From the NCBI GenBank assembly GCA_023819255.1, contig JAMWBU010000002.1, positions 1 to 64,000 on the forward strand: 64,000 nucleotides of DNA. Reading direction: 5' to 3'. The notes beneath the pieces are model-generated. The model ran no database searches and was not told where the DNA came from. It saw only the letters and a program-made list of their open reading frames with translations. This stretch comes from Candidatus Omnitrophota bacterium (GTDB lineage Bacteria > Ratteibacteria > UBA8468 > B48-G9 > DTJG01). Each line of letters starts with the position of its first letter. Within the stretch, counting starts at the first letter, position 1. This document shows, piece after piece, positions 8,184 through 17,351 of this stretch. A program made the position numbers and the translations under genes.

Positions 8184-8812
8184 CTTTCCCTCCTTGACTC
8201 AAACAGCTTTTGAAATTTCCTTATTTCCTTTTCAACATCTTCTTCTTTCAGCACAGCGGAAATTGCGCAGATGGCATCAGCGCCAGCCTTTATCACCTCT
8301 GTTACGTTTTCAAACGTTATCCCGCCTATCGCGACAACAGGTAGAAAAACATTTCTCTTTATTTCAGAAATAACCGACACTCCCACAGGCTCTTTTGCAT
8401 CAGGTTTTGTGGTTGTCTGAAAAATCGGAGATATCCCTATGTAGTCGGCTCCCTCTTTTTTTGCCTTTATTGCTTCCTGTAAAGTGTGAACTGTTACTCC
8501 AATAATTTTTTCTGCGCCCAGCATCCTCCTTGTAATTGAAACAGGCATATCATTTTCGCCTATATGAACCCCATCTGCATCCACAGCTATGGCAATATCT
8601 ACCCTGTCGTTAATAATAAATATCCCACTATGAATCATTTCTCTCAGCTTCAAGGCCTCATCATACATTGCTCTTGTTGACTTATCTTTTTCTCTGTATT
8701 GAACAATTGAAACACCTGCTCTTATAGCCGATTTTACATCCTCGAAAATTCCATTGCGTGAAAGATTTGAGTCAGTGATGAAATAATAACCGCGGATGAG
8801 ATTATTGTTCAT
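8180..8812 (-). CDS. thiE: Thiamine-phosphate synthase
   Basis: The 210-residue TIM-barrel enzyme couples hydroxymethylpyrimidine diphosphate with hydroxyethylthiazole phosphate to give thiamine phosphate. Diagnostic motifs are VQYREKD, INDRVDIA, GVHIGENDMP (pyrophosphate/Mg binding), GISPIFQTTTK and the final VAIGGI phosphate-binding loop. The length is normal. It starts at the last base of the thiM stop region, so the two are coupled. With ThiM upstream, the pair forms a salvage module for the thiazole half rather than de novo synthesis. The pyrimidine kinase (ThiD) is not in the window. Confidence 0.95.
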   Translation of the reverse strand: MNNNLIRGYYFITDSNLSRNGIFEDVKSAIRAGVSIVQYREKDKSTRAMYDEALKLREMIHSGIFIINDRVDIAIAVDADGVHIGENDMPVSITRRMLGAEKIIGVTVHTLQEAIKAKKEGADYIGISPIFQTTTKPDAKEPVGVSVISEIKRNVFLPVVAIGGITFENVTEVIKAGADAICAISAVLKEEDVEKEIRKFQKLFESRRER

Positions 8813-9621
8813 TAAATCATCTCCACCTTTATTTTCTTTTCAATAGAAGCGCGATCAACGGAGAATAGCAAATCAAAAAGCTTTGCTTTGAATGTCAAAG
8901 GCGCATCGGTTGATTCCGCCGCAATCTCTGCGGCAATTCCGAACAACGCAAGCCCGCTTGCCGCCGCAAAACCGCAATCTTTTTCAACTGCAGCAAAAGT
9001 TCCAATAACAGAACTTACCATGCAGCCAGTGCCAACAACATGGCTCAAAAGAGAATGACCGTTTTTCACAATAAAGGTCCGCGTCCCATCAGAAACAATG
9101 TCCTGAACGCCTGTGACTGCAACAACACAATTTTTCTTTCTCGCCAGTTCTGAAGCCACTTCAGTTAGAATGAGTCCTGTTTCCGTTGCGTCAACGCCTC
9201 TGGTACGAACATTTTTGCCCGCAACAGCCGCAATCTCTGAAGAGTTTCCTTTAATAATGTCAATGCGCGTCTGTTCGATCAATTCACTTGCTTTATTATT
9301 GCGTAGTTTAGACGCACCTGCGCCGCAAACATCAAGGACAACCGGAATTTTTCTTATATTGGCTGCCCTCGCTGCCATTTTCATTGATTCAACAAAATCA
9401 ACAGTCAGAGTACCAATATTTAACACAACAGAATCAGCAATTCCTGTGATTTCAGAAATCTCTTCTGGCGCATAAGCCATAATTGGAGAACCACCGAGAA
9501 CCTTGACAATATTTGCGCAATCGTAAATCGTCACCCAGTTTGTAAGATGATGAACAACTGGTTTTTGTTTCCTTATTTCTTCAATTATCGAATAGATGCC
9601 TGTAAAATCTTTTTTTTTCAT
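8812..9621 (-). CDS. thiM: Hydroxyethylthiazole kinase
   Basis: The 269-residue ribokinase-like enzyme phosphorylates 4-methyl-5-(2-hydroxyethyl)thiazole. Visible family blocks are HHLTNWVTIYDCANI near residue 24, LDVCGAGAS, GNSSEIAAVAG and VVGTGCMVSSVIGTFAAV, which contains the catalytic cysteine at the anion hole. Length and order match ThiM. AGGAG sits a few bases before the ATG. It is the first gene of the thiM-thiE-barrel operon. A TTGATT-17-TAAAAT promoter lies just upstream, but no TPP-riboswitch conserved elements are visible in the leader, which is unusual for a thiamine salvage operon. Confidence 0.95.
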   Translation of the reverse strand: MKKKDFTGIYSIIEEIRKQKPVVHHLTNWVTIYDCANIVKVLGGSPIMAYAPEEISEITGIADSVVLNIGTLTVDFVESMKMAARAANIRKIPVVLDVCGAGASKLRNNKASELIEQTRIDIIKGNSSEIAAVAGKNVRTRGVDATETGLILTEVASELARKKNCVVAVTGVQDIVSDGTRTFIVKNGHSLLSHVVGTGCMVSSVIGTFAAVEKDCGFAAASGLALFGIAAEIAAESTDAPLTFKAKLFDLLFSVDRASIEKKIKVEMI

Positions 9622-9636
9622 GGCGCTCCTGCATTT

Positions 9637-9665
9637 ATTTTAATTCAATATCGATTCGCAATCAA
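9637..9665 (-). promoter_or_regulatory. Candidate sigma-70 promoter of thiM
   Basis: Read on the minus strand: TTGATT (9660-9665), a 17-base spacer, then TAAAAT (9637-9642), fifteen bases before the thiM ATG, with an AGGAG ribosome site between. Both boxes match at 4-5 of 6 positions. The leader is too short to hold a TPP aptamer. Confidence 0.5.
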
Positions 9666-10064
9666 AGCATAATTTGCTCAAAAACTAACCCATCTTTTGT
9701 TTCCCGCCGGTAAAAGTTCAAAAGGAATAATTTCCAGCAAAAAAAAAGATAAAAGGGGAAATGTCGAAAGCAAGAAAAGATAAGGTACAAAAAGATTGCC
9801 TGGATTCACTGTTTTTTGTTCATTTTGCTCAGATTCTTCTCAATTTCATTCGCACCCGCGCAAGCGATTTTTTTCACTTTATACCTTTTTATCAGAAAAA
9901 CTGACTGCTCAAATATGCATCAGAGCTGGCAGGACGCGCATCGAACCGTTCACTTTAATGGCTTTGCCACTATTGCCTTTTTTTCTATTCTTATCGCAGT
10001 CAAATACATTATTTCCACCTGAATCATCTTTCTTATCAATTTACTATCGCGCTGCGCGCTGTTT
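9666..10064. other. Gene-free gap between thiM and the ProC-like gene
   Basis: About 400 bases without a convincing gene. On the minus strand two short frames look like former coding sequence. One (about 44 codons, near 10040-9910) includes GKAIKVNGSMRVLPALMHI. The other (about 37 codons, ending near 9803) includes YKVKKIACAGANEIEKN. Neither has a start with a ribosome site. They lie end to end in different frames, as in a decayed gene. The family is not recognised. Confidence 0.3.
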
Positions 10065-10898
10065 CTAACACTGCTTTTCTCCTTTGAGTTTCTTAAAAAC
10101 TGTTTTCAAACAATCGTTATATATATTTCTTATATTCTCCTCCTGATGTCCCAGTGGTTTAACAGGAATAAGGTCCATCACAGAAGATGGGGAAAGTCCC
10201 GATTTGTATATTGTTTTCACTGCGCCACAAACCGTTTTTATTATTCCTTCCTCACTTTCTTTTTCGCTCAATCCAAAAGATTTTGCAATACAGTGGAGTT
10301 CATACAATTGAAACCAGAAGTATGTCGGACCCATTGCAGTTAGAACGGCATACGCTTCCAATTTTTCTTCTTCAACCTCAGGGCTTTCCCCTAATATGCT
10401 AAAAATCTCCAGCAGTTCCTTTTTTTCTGTTTGTGTAAATACCGAGGAAAAATGGACAGGATTATAACCGCTGTTTATTATAGACGGCGCATTGGGTATC
10501 ATCCTGACAATTTTATTAAAGCCATTCAGCAAGCCAGATAGTCTTGCTATGGTAAATCTGGGAGCAAGTGAAATAAGGATTTTGTCCTGCGGCAAACAGT
10601 ATTTGACTTCATTAGCAACTTCTTCTATTGCGGGCGGATGAACAGCGAGAAATACTATATCGGATAATGCGGATTGCTTGTTGTCATCTGTAATAGTTAT
10701 CTCTTTATACTGTTTTTTTAGATTCTCAAGAACTTCAGGTTGTTTGTCGCTTACTGTGCAATTGCACTCGTTTATCCTTCCTGAGTTCTTAAAACCACCC
10801 AGTATAATGCGCGTAATTCTTCCACCGCCTATGAAGCCAATAGTGTTGAAAAGGTTATGATTAGATTTTTCCCGAATATGCACATTCTTTTTTTCCAT
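10065..10898 (-). CDS. Pyrroline-5-carboxylate reductase-like NAD(P) oxidoreductase
   Basis: This is a 277-residue protein with an N-terminal Rossmann motif (TIGFIGGGRITRIILGG), the FLAVHPPAIEEV segment at the end of the cofactor domain, VRMIPNAPSIINSGYNPV (compare MPNTP in ProC), and a helical dimerisation domain with LTAMGPTYFWFQLYEL. The order matches ProC, but the active-site block deviates from the usual GSGPAY. It may be a divergent ProC or an F420/NADP-type reductase on another imine. A GGGGGG-rich ribosome site precedes the ATG. It stands alone between two gaps, so context does not identify the substrate. Confidence 0.75.
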   Translation of the reverse strand: MEKKNVHIREKSNHNLFNTIGFIGGGRITRIILGGFKNSGRINECNCTVSDKQPEVLENLKKQYKEITITDDNKQSALSDIVFLAVHPPAIEEVANEVKYCLPQDKILISLAPRFTIARLSGLLNGFNKIVRMIPNAPSIINSGYNPVHFSSVFTQTEKKELLEIFSILGESPEVEEEKLEAYAVLTAMGPTYFWFQLYELHCIAKSFGLSEKESEEGIIKTVCGAVKTIYKSGLSPSSVMDLIPVKPLGHQEENIRNIYNDCLKTVFKKLKGEKQC

Positions 10899-11016
10899 AA
10901 TACCCCCCTTGGTGCTTTAATTTTATCACAAACCTTTTCTCCAGCACCAGTGTTCTGCACGAACTACCTTTTGTTTATAAAGGACAGATGCCGTATTTAA
11001 ACTTTTTAAGACCCGT

Positions 11017-11289
11017 CTATTTCTTATCGCATACGTCTTTTTCAAGTTCAGCGATCCGCTTTTTCATCTCAGCCAGTCGTGCCTCTAAACATTTTGTATG
11101 CTCAATAAGCGAGTTTTTCTCGACATCAGAGGGCATCATCCTCCCGAATGGATAATCAACCGGTGGCCGACATCTCAAGAAACGGCATCTTCCAAAAGAT
11201 CCATATCCTGAATGGCAACCTGCCATCCTACCTGTTTTTGGTCCAAAGCCAAAAGGACCTGTTCCGTCTCCGTGTGGCATATAACTCAC
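11017..11289 (-). CDS. DUF5320 domain-containing small protein
   Basis: The 90-residue protein begins MPHGDGTGPFGFGPKTGRMAG, the glycine-rich signature of DUF5320, includes GRCRFLRC cysteines, and ends in a roughly 35-residue coiled coil (KCLEARLAEMKKRIAEL). Such proteins often sit next to Fur-type regulators, NifX/NifB-like or ferredoxin genes in anaerobes; their function is unknown, and metal or cluster handling is a guess. Its ATG overlaps the end of the Fur gene by four bases, so it is expressed with, and probably under the control of, that regulator. Confidence 0.8.
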   Translation of the reverse strand: MSYMPHGDGTGPFGFGPKTGRMAGCHSGYGSFGRCRFLRCRPPVDYPFGRMMPSDVEKNSLIEHTKCLEARLAEMKKRIAELEKDVCDKK

Positions 11290-11750
11290 CCCCTTTTACC
11301 GCAATTATTGCAGATACCGCAAAATTGAATAATATGGTTTTTTATCTTGAACTTATATTTTTCAGAAAGTTCTTTTTCCACCTTTGCAAGCAATTCTTTT
11401 TCCTCATCCGTAAATTCAGTATAGTCAATAACCTTTCCGCATTCAGTGCACACAAGATGATGGTGATGCGGAACATTTTCCATTGCCTCAGTCATTTCAT
11501 ATCTTGCCTTCCCATCACCAAACTCCATCTTCTGTATAATTCCCATCTGCGCAAGTAGATCCAGTGTTCTATATACAGTGGCAAAACCTATGCCAGGGTT
11601 TATCCTGTGCGCCATAAGAAATATCTCTTCTGCGCTGAAATGCTTTTCAGGATTTCTTGTAAGTATGTCTATTATAACCATTCTTGTCTGCGTTATTCTC
11701 AATCCTTCTTTAACCATCCTTCTGCATACCCATGGATTTTTGTGTCTCAT
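11286..11750 (-). CDS. Fur family metal-responsive transcriptional regulator
   Basis: This is a 154-residue Fur/PerR-type repressor. A winged helix spans residues 15-90 (LRITQTRMVIIDIL; INPGIGFATVYRTLDLL). It is followed by the metal site PHHHHLVCTECGKVIDY and a second zinc pair CGICNNCG at the end, so both cysteine pairs of the structural zinc site are present. Whether it senses iron, peroxide or zinc is not decided by sequence alone. AAGGAG precedes the ATG. The promoter is a perfect consensus and carries a perfect Fur-type operator just after the -10 box, so autoregulation is expected. It is coupled to the DUF5320 gene. Confidence 0.93.
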   Translation of the reverse strand: MRHKNPWVCRRMVKEGLRITQTRMVIIDILTRNPEKHFSAEEIFLMAHRINPGIGFATVYRTLDLLAQMGIIQKMEFGDGKARYEMTEAMENVPHHHHLVCTECGKVIDYTEFTDEEKELLAKVEKELSEKYKFKIKNHIIQFCGICNNCGKRG

Positions 11751-11762
11751 TATTCTCCTTAT

Positions 11763-11777
11763 TGATAATAATTATCA
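11763..11777. promoter_or_regulatory. Fur-type operator (7-1-7 inverted repeat)
   Basis: TGATAAT-A-ATTATCA is a perfect 7-1-7 inverted repeat matching the core Fur/Per box. It lies between the -10 box and the ribosome site of the fur-like gene, where binding would block transcription initiation or clearance. Confidence 0.85.
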
Positions 11778-11782
11778 TTTTC

Positions 11783-11811
11783 ATTATACCTATAAAAAAC
11801 TTCTCTGTCAA
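11783..11811 (-). promoter_or_regulatory. Perfect-consensus sigma-70 promoter of the fur-like gene
   Basis: On the minus strand TTGACA (11806-11811), a spacer of exactly 17 bases, then TATAAT (11783-11788). Both hexamers match consensus at all six positions. The Fur-type operator begins five bases downstream of the -10 box. Confidence 0.88.
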
Positions 11812-11968
11812 GGATTCTCCGTAATAAATTCACGACAGAATCAATTATGGCGCAGGAAAGTGTCCCCTGCTCTTACCTTCCGCACAAAACAGAATGTGTT
11901 TGAATTCTTTCCTGATTTAACAATTGACTTAATTCCTTTTAGTGATAAATTATAATTCAAAAAAAACG

Positions 11969-13069
11969 ATGCCACTGAAATATAAACCAGATTTTGAAGA
12001 GGCGCTGAAAAGATGGAAACACTTCTGGAATAAGGAAGCGCATAAAAGACCTCTGTTGATAGGTTCGTGCCTTAAGAAGGAGGCCACAGAACAGATCAAG
12101 GATTGTTTTTCTCTCAAATATTACAGGGCTCACTCTGGCTTATGGACGCTGCAGATTGAACTTTTTAACCAGTGGGCAGAGCAAGTTGAATTTCTTGGGG
12201 AATGTATACCTTCGCTGTCTCCTGATTTCGGTCCTGACCAGTTTGCAACGTTTTATGGCGCAAAACTGAAATTTTCTGAACAATCAAAGCACACAAACTG
12301 GGTTGAACCTATTATAGACGACTGGGATAAATTCCTGCCGCTCAAGTTTAACCTTGAAAATGAAACTTTTCAAAAATTAACTCAATATACACAACTTATC
12401 GCGAAGGACGCAAATGGAAAGTACCTTGTTTCTGACATAGATAAACACTCAAACATAGACACGCTGCTTGCGCTCAGAGGAGCAGAAAGATTGTGCACTG
12501 ATTTTTACGACAATCCTGCAGCAATTGACCAAGCGATTAACTGTCTTAAAAAGGACTTTCCTGTAATTTCTGACCTGCTCTACAGGGCAGGAATTGATAA
12601 TAATGGCTCTGGCACCACGGTTTCATGGACAGGAGGATATTACAGCGAAAAGAAGTTCGGGGTTGTGCAGGCTGATTTTATATGTATGATGAGTCCTGAA
12701 ATGTTCAGGAAATATGTTATGCCTGCTCTCGAAGAAGAAATTGAATATTATGATCACAGCTATTTTCATCTTGATGGACCTGGCGCATTAAAGCACCTTG
12801 ATGATATTCTTTCCATAAAAAAACTGGGAATACTTCAGTGGCAGCCAGGAGAAGGCGAAAAACCAAACTTTCAGTGGCTTGATATACTGAAAAAGGTTCA
12901 GAAGGCAAAAAAGGCGGTTTGTGTTTCTGGGAATTCAAACGGCATTCTGACTCCGGAAATAGTCAAACAACTTCACAAAGAGCTTGATCCTGCCCGAACA
13001 ATCTATCATGTTTATATAGAAAACCGCAAAGAATTTGAAGAATTATCAAAATGGCTTGAGAAAAATTGA
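11969..13069 (+). CDS. URO-D/corrinoid-methyltransferase-like protein
   Basis: The 366-residue protein begins PLKYKPDFEEALKRWKHFWNKE, the start typical of a branch of uroporphyrinogen-decarboxylase-like proteins found beside sugar-catabolic genes in PVC-like bacteria. A YFHLDGPGALKHLDDIL block and the late WQPGEGE segment fit the TIM-barrel C-terminal half, with a conserved histidine/aspartate. True haem-pathway HemE arginine motifs are not seen, so it is more likely a methyl-transfer or ligand-binding paralogue. A GTG at 11942 is in frame, but the ATG at 11969 matches the family N-terminus. A TATAAT lies at 11951-11956. It heads the catabolic run that continues to 20578. Confidence 0.65.
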   Translation: MPLKYKPDFEEALKRWKHFWNKEAHKRPLLIGSCLKKEATEQIKDCFSLKYYRAHSGLWTLQIELFNQWAEQVEFLGECIPSLSPDFGPDQFATFYGAKLKFSEQSKHTNWVEPIIDDWDKFLPLKFNLENETFQKLTQYTQLIAKDANGKYLVSDIDKHSNIDTLLALRGAERLCTDFYDNPAAIDQAINCLKKDFPVISDLLYRAGIDNNGSGTTVSWTGGYYSEKKFGVVQADFICMMSPEMFRKYVMPALEEEIEYYDHSYFHLDGPGALKHLDDILSIKKLGILQWQPGEGEKPNFQWLDILKKVQKAKKAVCVSGNSNGILTPEIVKQLHKELDPARTIYHVYIENRKEFEELSKWLEKN

Positions 13070-13155
13070 AAAAGGGTAATTATTGCTGCTGATATCTCTG
13101 CAAAGAATCAGGACATTGTTCGAATATGATGGCTTAACCCACGAGGAAGAACAAA

Positions 13156-16100
13156 GTGGTGAAAAAAATATTTTTTATTGTATGTATGCTCTTGTTTAAG
13201 ATATCATTGCTTGATGCCGCAATCTACAGAATGATTATGCCCTCTATGTCTGCTCAGGATCTCCCACCGATTGTCATCTACTTTAACAGCGAAACCAAAA
13301 GCGGATACAGTGTAGATCTGACAAAGCCAGTGGTATGGTATGACTCTTCATCAGAATCAACGATGAGACGCGCTGCAGAATTCGTAAAGGAAGCTATTGA
13401 AAAAATGACAGGGAAAAAGATCCCGATAAAGTGTGACAGGGATATTTCACGGGGAATAATCCTTTTGACAATCAGTGGTGCGCCAAAGGAAATAAAAAAC
13501 AACCCTGAAATAGTCAAGGCTCTCGCAAGTAATGGAAGGGATACTTATAACAACAGGGAAGCCTATTACATAAAAACCGAAGCGAACAGAGTTATTGTTA
13601 TTGCAAATAGTCCTGCAGGAATTATTGCGGGAATTGTCCAGTTAATGGAAAGTGCTGGTTATGAAATCCTCGGAATGGGTCCAAACTGGATTTACGCGCC
13701 TGATTTCAAAACAAAACCACTGGTTTTCAATGTCTCAAAAGCAGGCAGGCCAGGATTTTACCACAGATCTCTCTGGCCAACCAGCGGACAGAGTTATGGT
13801 GTGGGGACAATCATGGAAAAACCGGCACATCCGGATGATGAAACAGTTGACGTAAGCTGGTACAGATGGGCAATTGGAGCAAGAATCTATGGATCTTCAA
13901 TGCCTGGTTTCCCGGGTCATGCGATGCAGGCATATCACAAACCTGTGATCGAAGCAATGAAAAAAATAAAAACAACAGAGGGTTTTCTTGCACCAAAGAC
14001 AACCATAGGGCTATCCAATGAAAGACCGGCCGCAACAAAGGAAAATACAGGCGAGATGTGGATAAATAGCGACCCTGATAAAACAGCCCCCGCAGGAAAG
14101 GTATATATTTCAAATGGAAAAGAATGGGTTGAGCAAAGTATTCACGAAATAGGAGCAAGTCTCGATCTTTCTGTCGAGCTCGTCAGGCAGGTTATTTTTG
14201 AGGAGATGATAAAACAATCTGAAAAACACTTTGAAAAAAATCCCGACGAAGTTTTTATATTTGGACACGAGCCCGAAGATGGAGGCGGGTATGCGGAGCT
14301 GGATAAGTATATGAGATACAGAAATTGGTACCCGGATTATTGCAAAAAGGAAAAAATAATGTTTGGTAGACCATATGTTCTTCATGGATATAATGGAGTG
14401 AATCAACCAGTAGAAACCTGGGATCCATCTTCGGCATCCGATACAGTTTTTGGTTTTGCAAACTGGATTCTTCATCAATACGATAAATGGATTGATTCCC
14501 TTCCACCGGAAAAAAGGGTAACATCAACCGGTAAACAAAAAAAGGAAATGGTCAGAAGCAGTGGATACAGTTATAATTATCATGATGTGCCGCCAAACTT
14601 CAATCTTGACCCGAGAATAAGGGTTATGATAGCAAGCTACCCTAAAAATCGGGGATGGGGAAAATGGAAGAATTTCAAAACCCAGCTGGATATGGCAAAA
14701 GCATTTCAGATAATGCTTCCGAGCGAGCCATCAGGAGATTACAGAATTATAAGCCTGGCATATTACGCCGACCCTGGCACAGCAGGAATTCCCGCGGCAT
14801 GGAGTGCTTCGCCAAAAAGCATTCTCGAAGATTTAAAAAAAACCTATGACGCAGGCATCAAGGCTCTATCCTGTGAAACTGACTTTAATTTTGGCAAATA
14901 CGGCCTCGCTTACTATCTTATGTGCAAGGTTCTCTGGAACCCTGAAATGAAGCTTGACGAACTTGAAAAAATAAGGAACGCCTGGTTTCAGAAAGCATTT
15001 GGGAACGGATGGAAAGAAATGAAGCAGTACTATGACTTTATGCTCACTGACAATCTGCCTGTAAATGGTCCAAATTCCTGGGCAAAAGCCATAAGGATGA
15101 TTGACGATGCTGATAAAAAAGTTGATCCTGCAAATGAGCCGGACTGTCAGAAAAGAATTGATGATGTTAAACAATACTGGTACTATCACTACCTGGAGGA
15201 ATCAGGAAAAGCAAATTCATCTTCTCCTGAAATGAAAGAGTATATATGGAAAGGACAGATGTCATATATGGTGGCAATGCATTCTGTGGTTAGAAGGGTT
15301 TTCGGCCATCACGATGTAAGGAAAGCTGCGGACAAATTTTCAAACGGTCCAGCGCATTATACACACCAGGAAACCCAGAAGTGGTGGAACCAGGTGCTTG
15401 ATTTCTGGAAGTATGTGCCGGTGTCTTATTTCAGGGATGCTACGCTGGCAAACGGAAAAAAAGGTTCTGATATAGACCTTAATGACCTTGCCATTGTAAA
15501 AGAGTTTCAGAGAGAATTTTCAAGTCCGTGCAACTATTACTCAAAGACCCCAATCGACGCTGCCTTTGTTTACAACAGTGGATACCAAAAACCTGTCAAG
15601 TTTTACACCGTTGCAGAAAAAGCTGGAGAAACAATCGGATTTAAGACTTACTGGCCATATAACCCCGACGACGCTTACTACAGGGCAAGAGATTTCGACT
15701 ATGGCGTTGACTGGTGGGACCCAAAATTGAGAAAGTGGATCCAGATAGTTGACCAGACAATGACAAAACAACCATCAAGAGAAATAATTCTTTCAGATGG
15801 CAAAAAAATTCAGCTTGTTGATGTTTCAATCGAAGCAAAGAAACCTGGCACATATCGCTTCAGTACAGGCTATGGAGGAAACCTCGCATCAATTACAACA
15901 CCCTTTTATGATGTCCAAACAGGAAAATATTCAAAGCCATGCCCTTTCACTTATTTTTTGAACCAGGATGGACTGACACAGCACCCTGCCTACTTTTACA
16001 TCCCGAAGGGCACAAAGTCTCTGGACATTGAGGTATTTGACACCTATAAATATAAAATCCTCACTATCTATACGGGATTATTTCCAGACGACCCTGTAAA

Positions 16101-16317
16101 AATAAGAAAACTTGACATCAGCAAACAGGGAACATACACAATTACACTGAATCAGGGCGAAGATGGCACGATTGCAAGAATTGAAGGAAATGGCTTTTCA
16201 TTCCCCTATTTTTATTCAATACCGCAATTGTGGGCAAAATCGCCTTCTTCCCTTGTGATACCGCGCGAAGTAGCAGAGGCAGATGGCTGGACAATAGTCA
16301 ACACAAAGGAAAAATAA
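13156..16317 (+). CDS. Large secreted DUF4838-type glycosidase-like protein
   Basis: The 1053-residue protein has an N-terminal signal peptide (KKIFFIVCMLLFKISLL). Residues about 40-190 form a GH67N/GH20b-like domain (EAIEKMTGKKIPI; AYYIKTEANRVIVIAN; GIVQLMESAGYEILG). The central TIM-barrel region includes IFGHEPEDGGG and a long DUF4838-like segment, and the last 250 residues look like beta-rich domains. The family is linked to glycan or uronic-acid breakdown, but no activity is proven. The likely start is GTG at 13156, with GAGGAAG seven bases upstream. The next oxidoreductase starts immediately after its stop (TAAATG), so the genes are coupled. Confidence 0.7.
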   Translation: MVKKIFFIVCMLLFKISLLDAAIYRMIMPSMSAQDLPPIVIYFNSETKSGYSVDLTKPVVWYDSSSESTMRRAAEFVKEAIEKMTGKKIPIKCDRDISRGIILLTISGAPKEIKNNPEIVKALASNGRDTYNNREAYYIKTEANRVIVIANSPAGIIAGIVQLMESAGYEILGMGPNWIYAPDFKTKPLVFNVSKAGRPGFYHRSLWPTSGQSYGVGTIMEKPAHPDDETVDVSWYRWAIGARIYGSSMPGFPGHAMQAYHKPVIEAMKKIKTTEGFLAPKTTIGLSNERPAATKENTGEMWINSDPDKTAPAGKVYISNGKEWVEQSIHEIGASLDLSVELVRQVIFEEMIKQSEKHFEKNPDEVFIFGHEPEDGGGYAELDKYMRYRNWYPDYCKKEKIMFGRPYVLHGYNGVNQPVETWDPSSASDTVFGFANWILHQYDKWIDSLPPEKRVTSTGKQKKEMVRSSGYSYNYHDVPPNFNLDPRIRVMIASYPKNRGWGKWKNFKTQLDMAKAFQIMLPSEPSGDYRIISLAYYADPGTAGIPAAWSASPKSILEDLKKTYDAGIKALSCETDFNFGKYGLAYYLMCKVLWNPEMKLDELEKIRNAWFQKAFGNGWKEMKQYYDFMLTDNLPVNGPNSWAKAIRMIDDADKKVDPANEPDCQKRIDDVKQYWYYHYLEESGKANSSSPEMKEYIWKGQMSYMVAMHSVVRRVFGHHDVRKAADKFSNGPAHYTHQETQKWWNQVLDFWKYVPVSYFRDATLANGKKGSDIDLNDLAIVKEFQREFSSPCNYYSKTPIDAAFVYNSGYQKPVKFYTVAEKAGETIGFKTYWPYNPDDAYYRARDFDYGVDWWDPKLRKWIQIVDQTMTKQPSREIILSDGKKIQLVDVSIEAKKPGTYRFSTGYGGNLASITTPFYDVQTGKYSKPCPFTYFLNQDGLTQHPAYFYIPKGTKSLDIEVFDTYKYKILTIYTGLFPDDPVKIRKLDISKQGTYTITLNQGEDGTIARIEGNGFSFPYFYSIPQLWAKSPSSLVIPREVAEADGWTIVNTKEK

Positions 16318-17343
16318 ATGAGCAGGATTAGGGTATTGCTGATTGGTTGTGGAGCGATAAGCAGGGCATGGCTGGCGTCGGCGCTAAAGGAAAAAGAAAT
16401 AGAAATTGTCGGACTTGTTGACATCGATCGTTCTGTTGCAGAAGGAAAAGCAAAAGAGTTCAATCTTGCCAGCGCCTTCATAAGCGCGGATTTCAAACAG
16501 GCAATCAAAAAAACGAAACCAGATGCCGTATTTAATTGCACAACGCCTGAAGCTCATTATGAAATAACGATGCTCGCCCTTAAAGAAGGCTGCCATGTAC
16601 TTGTTGAAAAACCGCTGGCTCATTCTCTTTATCACGCAAAGAAAATGGTTGATCAATCAGAAAAATCTAAAAAGATACTGGCTGTGATACAGAACAGAAG
16701 ATACTATAACTATATTCGCGGAATGCACAATTTTTTATCCAGTGGGAAAATAGGAAACATTACAATTGTTAATAGTGAGTTTTATATCGGCGCGCACTTT
16801 GGGGGATTCAGGGATAAAATGAACCATGTTTTATTGCTTGATATGGCAATTCATACATTTGATATGGCAAGATACCTTACAGGAAGCGATCCAGAAACAG
16901 TTTTTTGCAAGGAATGGAATCCAGAAAGGTCATGGTACTCTCACGGCGCTTCAGCAAACGCAATATTTCAGATGACTGGTGGAATAATTTACACATATCT
17001 TGGAAGCTGGTGCGCAGAAGGAATTAATACCAGCTGGGCAGGAAACTGGAGATTTGTGGGCACAAAAGGAAGCGCAGTATGGAATGGAATGGATGGGTTT
17101 TCAGCGCAAAAAGTAATTGGCAAAAAAGGATTCATAAGAAAGGTAAAAAATCTTGGCATAAAATTTCCGGTCAGAAAAGAAGAAAACGAGGGGCACCGGG
17201 GATTGATACACGAATTTATTCAATGCGTTAAAACCGGGAAAAAACCAATGACTTCAGCGCAGGATAACATAAAAAGTCTCGCAATGGTTTTTGGAGCAAT
17301 TGAAAGCGCCCAAAAGAAAAAAGAAATACGAATAAAAATTTAA
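16318..17343 (+). CDS. Gfo/Idh/MocA family oxidoreductase
   Basis: This 341-residue dehydrogenase has a Rossmann motif (LLIGCGAISRAWL), an acidic cofactor residue (VDIDRS), the EKP motif (HVLVEKPLAHSL), which supplies the catalytic lysine, and a C-terminal domain with LLDMAIHTFDMARYLTG. The EKP motif is textbook, unlike the TKP form in the paralogue at 2222. It starts directly at the stop of the DUF4838 gene and ends eight bases before the M14 peptidase gene, so it belongs to the same transcript. A likely job is oxidising or epimerising a sugar released by the secreted protein (inference). Confidence 0.92.
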   Translation: MSRIRVLLIGCGAISRAWLASALKEKEIEIVGLVDIDRSVAEGKAKEFNLASAFISADFKQAIKKTKPDAVFNCTTPEAHYEITMLALKEGCHVLVEKPLAHSLYHAKKMVDQSEKSKKILAVIQNRRYYNYIRGMHNFLSSGKIGNITIVNSEFYIGAHFGGFRDKMNHVLLLDMAIHTFDMARYLTGSDPETVFCKEWNPERSWYSHGASANAIFQMTGGIIYTYLGSWCAEGINTSWAGNWRFVGTKGSAVWNGMDGFSAQKVIGKKGFIRKVKNLGIKFPVRKEENEGHRGLIHEFIQCVKTGKKPMTSAQDNIKSLAMVFGAIESAQKKKEIRIKI

Positions 17344-17351
17344 CCGAAAAA

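Noticed and set aside
9622-9800. Possible TPP riboswitch upstream of thiM
   Set aside because: None of the conserved TPP elements (CTGAGA, ACCTGATC, GGGTGC-type blocks) is visible on the minus strand.
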